Assembly: GCA_900114805.1 (NCBI GenBank)
Contig: FOZN01000004.1
Location: 186,001-250,000, forward strand
From: Agrococcus baldri
Lineage (GTDB): Bacteria; Actinomycetota; Actinomycetes; Actinomycetales; Microbacteriaceae
Reading direction: 5' to 3'
Length of the DNA: 64,000 bases
The first letter of the stretch is position 1; every line of letters starts with the position of its first letter. The notes under the pieces are model-generated. The model saw only the letters and a list, made by a program, of their open reading frames with translations. It searched no databases and was not told the DNA's origin. Of this stretch, positions 60,601 through 64,000 are shown piece after piece. A program made the translations under genes and the position numbers.

Positions 60601-61896
60601 TCAGTAGGTCAGCAGCAGGTCTTCGAGCACGTCGGTGCCGAACTCGAGGGCTTCGAGGGGCACGCGCTCATCGACCCCGTGGAACATCGCCGCGAAGTCG
60701 AGGTCGGGCGTCAGGCGCAGCGGCGCAAAGCCGTAGCCGGCGATGCCGAGCTCTGACAGCGGCTTGTTGTCAGTGCCGCCGGAGAGCATGTACGGCAGCA
60801 CCGGGGCGCCCGGGTCGTGACGGCCGATCGCGGCGGTCATCGCCTCGACCAGCGCACCCGAGAAGGGCTGCTCGAGGCCGACGTCGCCGTGCACGAGCTC
60901 GACCTCGATGTCGTCGCCGACGAGCGCCCGGATGGTGTCGAGCGCCTCCTGCTCGCGGCCGGGCAGCGGGCGCATGTCGATGCGAGCCTCGGCGACCGAT
61001 GGGATGACGTTGTGCTTGTAGCCGGCGTCGAGCATCGTCGGGTTGGCCGTGTGGCGCAGGCTCGAGCGCAGGAACCGCGAGACGGTCCCCAGCTGCTCGG
61101 CCACCGCATCCGGGTCGTCGTCCTCCATGCCCTGCAGCTCGGCCAGGCGGGCGAAGAGCTCGCGCGTCGTGTCGGTGTATTCGACCGGGAACTCGTGGGC
61201 GCCGACCGCGGCGACGGCGCGGGCGAGCCTCGTGACGGCGTTGTCGCGCATATGCTGCGAGCCGTGGGCGGCCGTGCCGCGCGCACGCAGCAGGATCCAC
61301 TGCAGCGCCTTCTCGGCGGTCTGCAGCAGGTAGGCGCGCTGCCCCGCGACGTCGATGGAGTAGCCGCCGACCTCGCTGATGGCCTCGGTCGCGCCCGCGA
61401 ACAGCTCGGGATGGTTGCGCACCAGCCACTGCGCGCCGTAGACGCCGCCGGCCTCCTCGTCGGCGAAGAACGCGATCACCAGTCCCCGGCGTGGCCTCCT
61501 GCCGCTGGCGAGGATGCGCTCGAGCGCGACCAGGATCATCGCGTCCATCTGCTTCATGTCGACTGCGCCGCGGCCCCACAGCAGGCCGTCGCGGATCTCA
61601 CCGGCGAACGGGTCGACGCTCCACTCGCTCGCGTCGGCGGGCACGACATCGAGGTGCCCGTGCACGACCAGCAGCGGCAGCGACGGGTCCTCCCCCTCGA
61701 TGCGCGCCACCACGCTCGCGCGGCCGGGCGCCGACTCGACGGTCTCGCTCGCCACGCCCATCGCGGTCAGCACCTCGGTGACGTAGGCCGCCGCATCCGC
61801 CTCGCCGTTGGAGCGGCCGCCGCCCCAGTTCTGGGTGTCGATGCGGATGAGGTCCCTGGCGATCTGGGCGGTGCGGGTCAGGCGGTCGGTCACCAC
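60601..61896 (-). CDS. M20-family metallopeptidase
   Basis: 431 residues, GTG start. VHGHLDVVPAD, GRGAVDMKQMDAM, ADEEAGG and the C-terminal DNKPLSELGIAGYGFAPL give the dizinc site residues of M20 dipeptidases/deacylases. Dimerisation lid domain in the middle. Sixteen bases upstream of uppP on the same strand; substrate unknown. Confidence 0.9.
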   Translation of the reverse strand: MVTDRLTRTAQIARDLIRIDTQNWGGGRSNGEADAAAYVTEVLTAMGVASETVESAPGRASVVARIEGEDPSLPLLVVHGHLDVVPADASEWSVDPFAGEIRDGLLWGRGAVDMKQMDAMILVALERILASGRRPRRGLVIAFFADEEAGGVYGAQWLVRNHPELFAGATEAISEVGGYSIDVAGQRAYLLQTAEKALQWILLRARGTAAHGSQHMRDNAVTRLARAVAAVGAHEFPVEYTDTTRELFARLAELQGMEDDDPDAVAEQLGTVSRFLRSSLRHTANPTMLDAGYKHNVIPSVAEARIDMRPLPGREQEALDTIRALVGDDIEVELVHGDVGLEQPFSGALVEAMTAAIGRHDPGAPVLPYMLSGGTDNKPLSELGIAGYGFAPLRLTPDLDFAAMFHGVDERVPLEALEFGTDVLEDLLLTY

Positions 61897-62060
61897 GCAA
61901 GGCTAGTCGCTCGGTGCGGCCGCGACCGCCTCGGCCGGGGTGCGCGCAGTCGGCACGCCGGTGGTGCTGCAGCTCGGCGCGTCGCCCTGCGCGATGGTCG
62001 TGAGCGCGTCGCGGGCCGTGCTAATGTCTTCTCTTGGTCCACCAAGTGGTCCGACACCTT

Positions 62061-62146
62061 GCGCGGGTGGCGGAATTGGCAGACGCGCTAGCTTGAGGTG
62101 CTAGTGCCCGTATTAGGGCGTGGGGGTTCAAGTCCCCCCTCGCGCA
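62061..62146 (+). tRNA. tRNA-Leu (GAG)
   Basis: 86 bases. Acceptor GCGCGGG pairs with CTCGCGC plus discriminator A; anticodon stem CTAGC/GCTAG with loop TTGAGGT (anticodon GAG, codon CUC); long class II variable arm (TGCCCGTATTAGGGCG); T arm GGGGG-TTCAAGT-CCCCC. No encoded CCA. Upstream, TAATGT (62022-62027) is a possible -10, and a perfect CTTGGT-CC-ACCAAG dyad sits at 62033-62046. Confidence 0.96.
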
Positions 62147-62152
62147 CAGGCA

Positions 62153-62181
62153 GAGGCCCGGAGCTCATCGCTCCGGGCCTC
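62153..62181 (+). terminator. intrinsic terminator after tRNA-Leu
   Basis: Twelve-base perfect stem GAGGCCCGGAGC / GCTCCGGGCCTC around TCATC, followed by TTCTC. Seven bases after the tRNA. Confidence 0.85.
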
Positions 62182-62222
62182 TTCTCGTTCCGCGCGTCAG
62201 CGGGTCGTGGCAGGCTCGCCGC

Positions 62223-62478
62223 ATGGCACTCCCGACTGCAGAGCGCGACGCGCTGTTCGCCTCTCCCGGTACGCCGATCATCGCCATCGAGCGAGCTGGC
62301 CGAGCGCGGGGCGGTCGAGGAGCGGTCCGGCGCACCCGTCGACGCCGAGCGTTTCGCCCGCCGGCACCTGCCGCCGGAGGCGGTGGACGGCGCCCGCGCC
62401 TTCGCGGGTGAGCAGATCGGTGCCCAGGTGCGCTTCCGGCTGCGACAGGTCGCGTGGCTCTCGGCCGCGATCGGCTGA
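62223..62478 (+). pseudogene. frameshifted small hypothetical gene
   Basis: Two frames with strong GC3 coding bias abut near 62287: ATG 62223 encodes MALPTAERDALFASPGTPIIAI, and the next frame carries on ELAERGAVEERSGAPVDAERF ... QVAWLSAAIG to a TGA at 62478. Joined they make about 84 residues. No family recognised; the frameshift call rests on codon bias only. Confidence 0.4.
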
Positions 62479-62535
62479 GCCGATCGTCGAGCGTCCGCCT
62501 GCTCGGCGCACAGCCTGCAGGGCTACCGTTGCGGC

Positions 62536-62772
62536 ATGTCGTTCTTCAACTCCATCCGCTCCGCGGGGTTCCGTCGCGGTCCCGCCCGCCTGCTGGCCGG
62601 CATCTGCGGCGGCATCGCCGCGAAGACCGGCGTCAACGTGTGGCTCGTGCGACTGCTGACGCTGCTGCTGTTCGCGCTGCCGGTGCTCGGCTGGGGCGTC
62701 TACGCGGGCGTCTGGATCCTGACGCCGAACCAGTCGGGCTCCATCCCGCTGGAGCGCTGGCTGGGCCGCTGA
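62536..62772 (+). CDS. PspC-domain membrane protein
   Basis: 78 residues. PspC signature RGPARLLAGICGGIAAKTGVNVWLVRLLTLLLFALPVLGWGVYAGVWILTP with two membrane segments. Envelope-stress-type small protein. TACCGT lies exactly six bases before ATG: leaderless. Confidence 0.88.
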   Translation: MSFFNSIRSAGFRRGPARLLAGICGGIAAKTGVNVWLVRLLTLLLFALPVLGWGVYAGVWILTPNQSGSIPLERWLGR

Positions 62773-62857
62773 CGCCGATGTCGGCTGAAGGCAGCTTCGA
62801 CCGGAGGCAGCGTCGGCCTCGGGACAGCGCTCGCCTCGGGACAGCGCTCGCCTGGGA

Positions 62858-63616
62858 TCAGCGCGCCCCTGAGGTCTCGAAGCCGCCCTCCAGGCGGCTG
62901 CGGGCGCCGGGCTGCGTGAGCCTCACGACGCTCACGAGGCCCTCGGCCGACCAGGTGCTGCGGCGGATCTGCAGGCACGGCTCATGCGGCTCGATGCCCA
63001 GCAGCGCCGCCTGCTCGTCGGTCGGCAGCACCGCCTCGATCACCAGCTCGGTGCGCACCAGCGGCACGACGCGGGTGAGGTAGTCGTTGGGCGTGAAGCT
63101 GGTGAAGTCCTGCTGCAGGTACTCCGGCACGAAGGCCGGGTTGACCAGGCGATCCTCGAGCTGGATCGCGGTGTCGTCCTCGAAGTGCACGATGACCGAG
63201 CGGTAGACCCGGTCGGTCATCGAGTCGGCCGCGAACGGCCGGTCGTCGGCGTCCTCCGCCGCGAGTGAGACGAGCCGGGTGCTGTGCCGGTGCCCCCGCC
63301 GCTGCACCTCGTCGGCGATGTTGCGCACCTCAAGCAGCGGAGAGGCGGCCTTCGTCTCGGCCACGAAGCTGCCCACGCCCATGCTGCGGACGATCGTGCC
63401 GCCGTCGGCGAGCTCGCGCAGCGCCCGATTGACCGTCATGCGCGAGACGCCCAGCGCCGTCACCAGCTGATGCTCGGACGGCAGCCGGTCGCCCTCAGCC
63501 CACTTGCCGGTGCGGATGCGGGCGCCGATGACGCGCTTGATGCGCTCGTACACCGGCGTGCCGTCGCCTCCGGTGGCCTCGAACTCGCGGGCGAGCGCGG
63601 CGGTGTCGACCAGCAT
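62858..63616 (-). CDS. hutC: GntR/HutC-family repressor
   Basis: 252 residues from ATG 63616 (a GTG one codon earlier overlaps hutG by GTGA). N-terminal GntR winged helix (GDRLPSEHQLVTALGVSRMTVNRALRELADGGTIVRSMGVGSFV) and C-terminal UTRA effector domain (VIEAVLPTDEQAALLGIEPHEPCLQIRRSTW). HutC-type UTRA and the coupled formiminoglutamase-like gene indicate a histidine-utilisation repressor sensing urocanate. Confidence 0.85.
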   Translation of the reverse strand: MLVDTAALAREFEATGGDGTPVYERIKRVIGARIRTGKWAEGDRLPSEHQLVTALGVSRMTVNRALRELADGGTIVRSMGVGSFVAETKAASPLLEVRNIADEVQRRGHRHSTRLVSLAAEDADDRPFAADSMTDRVYRSVIVHFEDDTAIQLEDRLVNPAFVPEYLQQDFTSFTPNDYLTRVVPLVRTELVIEAVLPTDEQAALLGIEPHEPCLQIRRSTWSAEGLVSVVRLTQPGARSRLEGGFETSGAR

Positions 63617-64000
63617 CACGCGACCCCTGCCGCTGCGACGGGCACGTGGCGCATCGCGATGCGGTGGATGAGACGGGCGGCGACGCGGGCCGTGCGACGG
63701 TCGATGTCGAACGCCGGGTTCAGCTCAGCGACGTCGACGAGCGCCAGCTTGCCGCTCGCGCTCATCCGGTCGCACACGTGCTGCACGATCTCGAGCGGCA
63801 CCCCGAACGACGCCGGCGCCGAGACGCCCGGCGCGATCCACGCCGGCAGCACGTCGAGGTCGATCGTCAGGTACAGCACGTCGATCTCGCTGAGGAAGGA
63901 ATCCAGGAAGGCATCGACGGATGCGGTGTCGCGGCTGTCGTCGTCGAGCAGGTGGCGCACGCCGTGCTGCGCCGCAGTGTCGAACAGCGCGTGCGTGTTG
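63616..64000 (-). CDS. hutG: formimidoylglutamase / arginase-family protein, 5' part outside window
   Basis: C-terminal 127 residues of an arginase/ureohydrolase; the frame continues through the window edge (NTHALFDTAAQHGVRHLLDDD), so an internal GTG at 63960 is not the true start. Metal motif LYLTIDLDVLPAWIAPGVSAP and VDVAELNPAFDID match the family. Coupling to HutC suggests N-formimidoyl-L-glutamate hydrolysis in histidine degradation. TGA overlaps the HutC start. Confidence 0.85.
   Translation of the reverse strand, partial: NTHALFDTAAQHGVRHLLDDDSRDTASVDAFLDSFLSEIDVLYLTIDLDVLPAWIAPGVSAPASFGVPLEIVQHVCDRMSASGKLALVDVAELNPAFDIDRRTARVAARLIHRIAMRHVPVAAAGVA

Noticed and set aside
61897-62060. 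small coding gene upstream of tRNA-Leu
   Set aside because: No start with ribosome-binding site and no sensible protein; only the tRNA promoter-like TAATGT and a 6-2-6 dyad are seen.

Overview
The window is very GC-rich actinobacterial chromosome. Gene content (mycothiol ligase MshC, split Lnt and Ppm1, PafB/PafC, Tat pair, HelY-type helicase, PAC2 protein, many GTG starts, pervasive 4-base ATGA/GTGA gene overlaps) points to Micrococcales, probably Microbacteriaceae (an Agrococcus-like organism is a guess). No rRNA, CRISPR array, transposase or phage gene was recognised.

Layout. 1-13 kb: a solitary AAA ATPase, a TPP enzyme, a remarkable esterase-M4 protease-emfourin fusion coupled to a DUF1905 gene, a DsbA-like thiol protein, an AGCS amino-acid/sodium symporter, a lipoprotein, an ASCH protein, a thioesterase and a Ser/Thr kinase with a repeat tail. 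12.8-15 kb: a minus-strand chain of four genes (68-aa protein, SDR, RES-domain protein, metallophosphoesterase) each overlapping the next by GTGA. 15-21 kb: an enoyl-reductase-like protein, a glycoside hydrolase, a membrane-protein/ECF sigma pair, a GNAT-endonuclease fusion and a cupredoxin lipoprotein. 21-24 kb: an SdhA-like flavoprotein divergent from a LysR regulator over two neighbouring perfect palindromes. 25-27 kb: DUF2231 protein, ECF sigma factor, zinc anti-sigma factor and redox lipoprotein. 27-29.6 kb: metallo-hydrolase, a frameshifted GNAT, an AraC remnant and a PCD-VOC fusion.

29.9-34.75 kb is an acquired heavy-metal module: a mercury part (merR, merA) and a cadmium/lead-type part (cmtR, CDF transporter, cadD, lspA). 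A 20-bp exact direct repeat brackets merR-merA and a 30-bp imperfect repeat brackets the cadmium part; an orphan Phd antitoxin with an apparent toxin remnant lies at the left edge and palindromic recombination-like sites at the right edge. Base composition is visibly less GC-extreme here.

34.8-46.9 kb is ordinary metabolism and regulation, including a diacylglycerol-kinase-like gene coupled to an App1-like phosphatidate phosphatase, and an NfeD-SPFH-GDPD run. 46.9-61.9 kb is a long minus-strand conserved block: Ppm1, Lnt, helicase, TatC, TatA, PafC, PafB, FKBP lipoprotein, TrmI, HAD, then PAC2 (plus), MshC, UppP and an M20 peptidase. The block has the order known from proteasome-bearing actinobacteria, but the whole pupylation/proteasome segment is missing between TrmI and the FKBP gene. 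The end holds tRNA-Leu(GAG) with a strong terminator, a PspC protein, and the start of a histidine-utilisation operon (HutG, HutC).

Several genes without a ribosome-binding site have TANNNT exactly 6 bases before the start codon, indicating leaderless transcripts.
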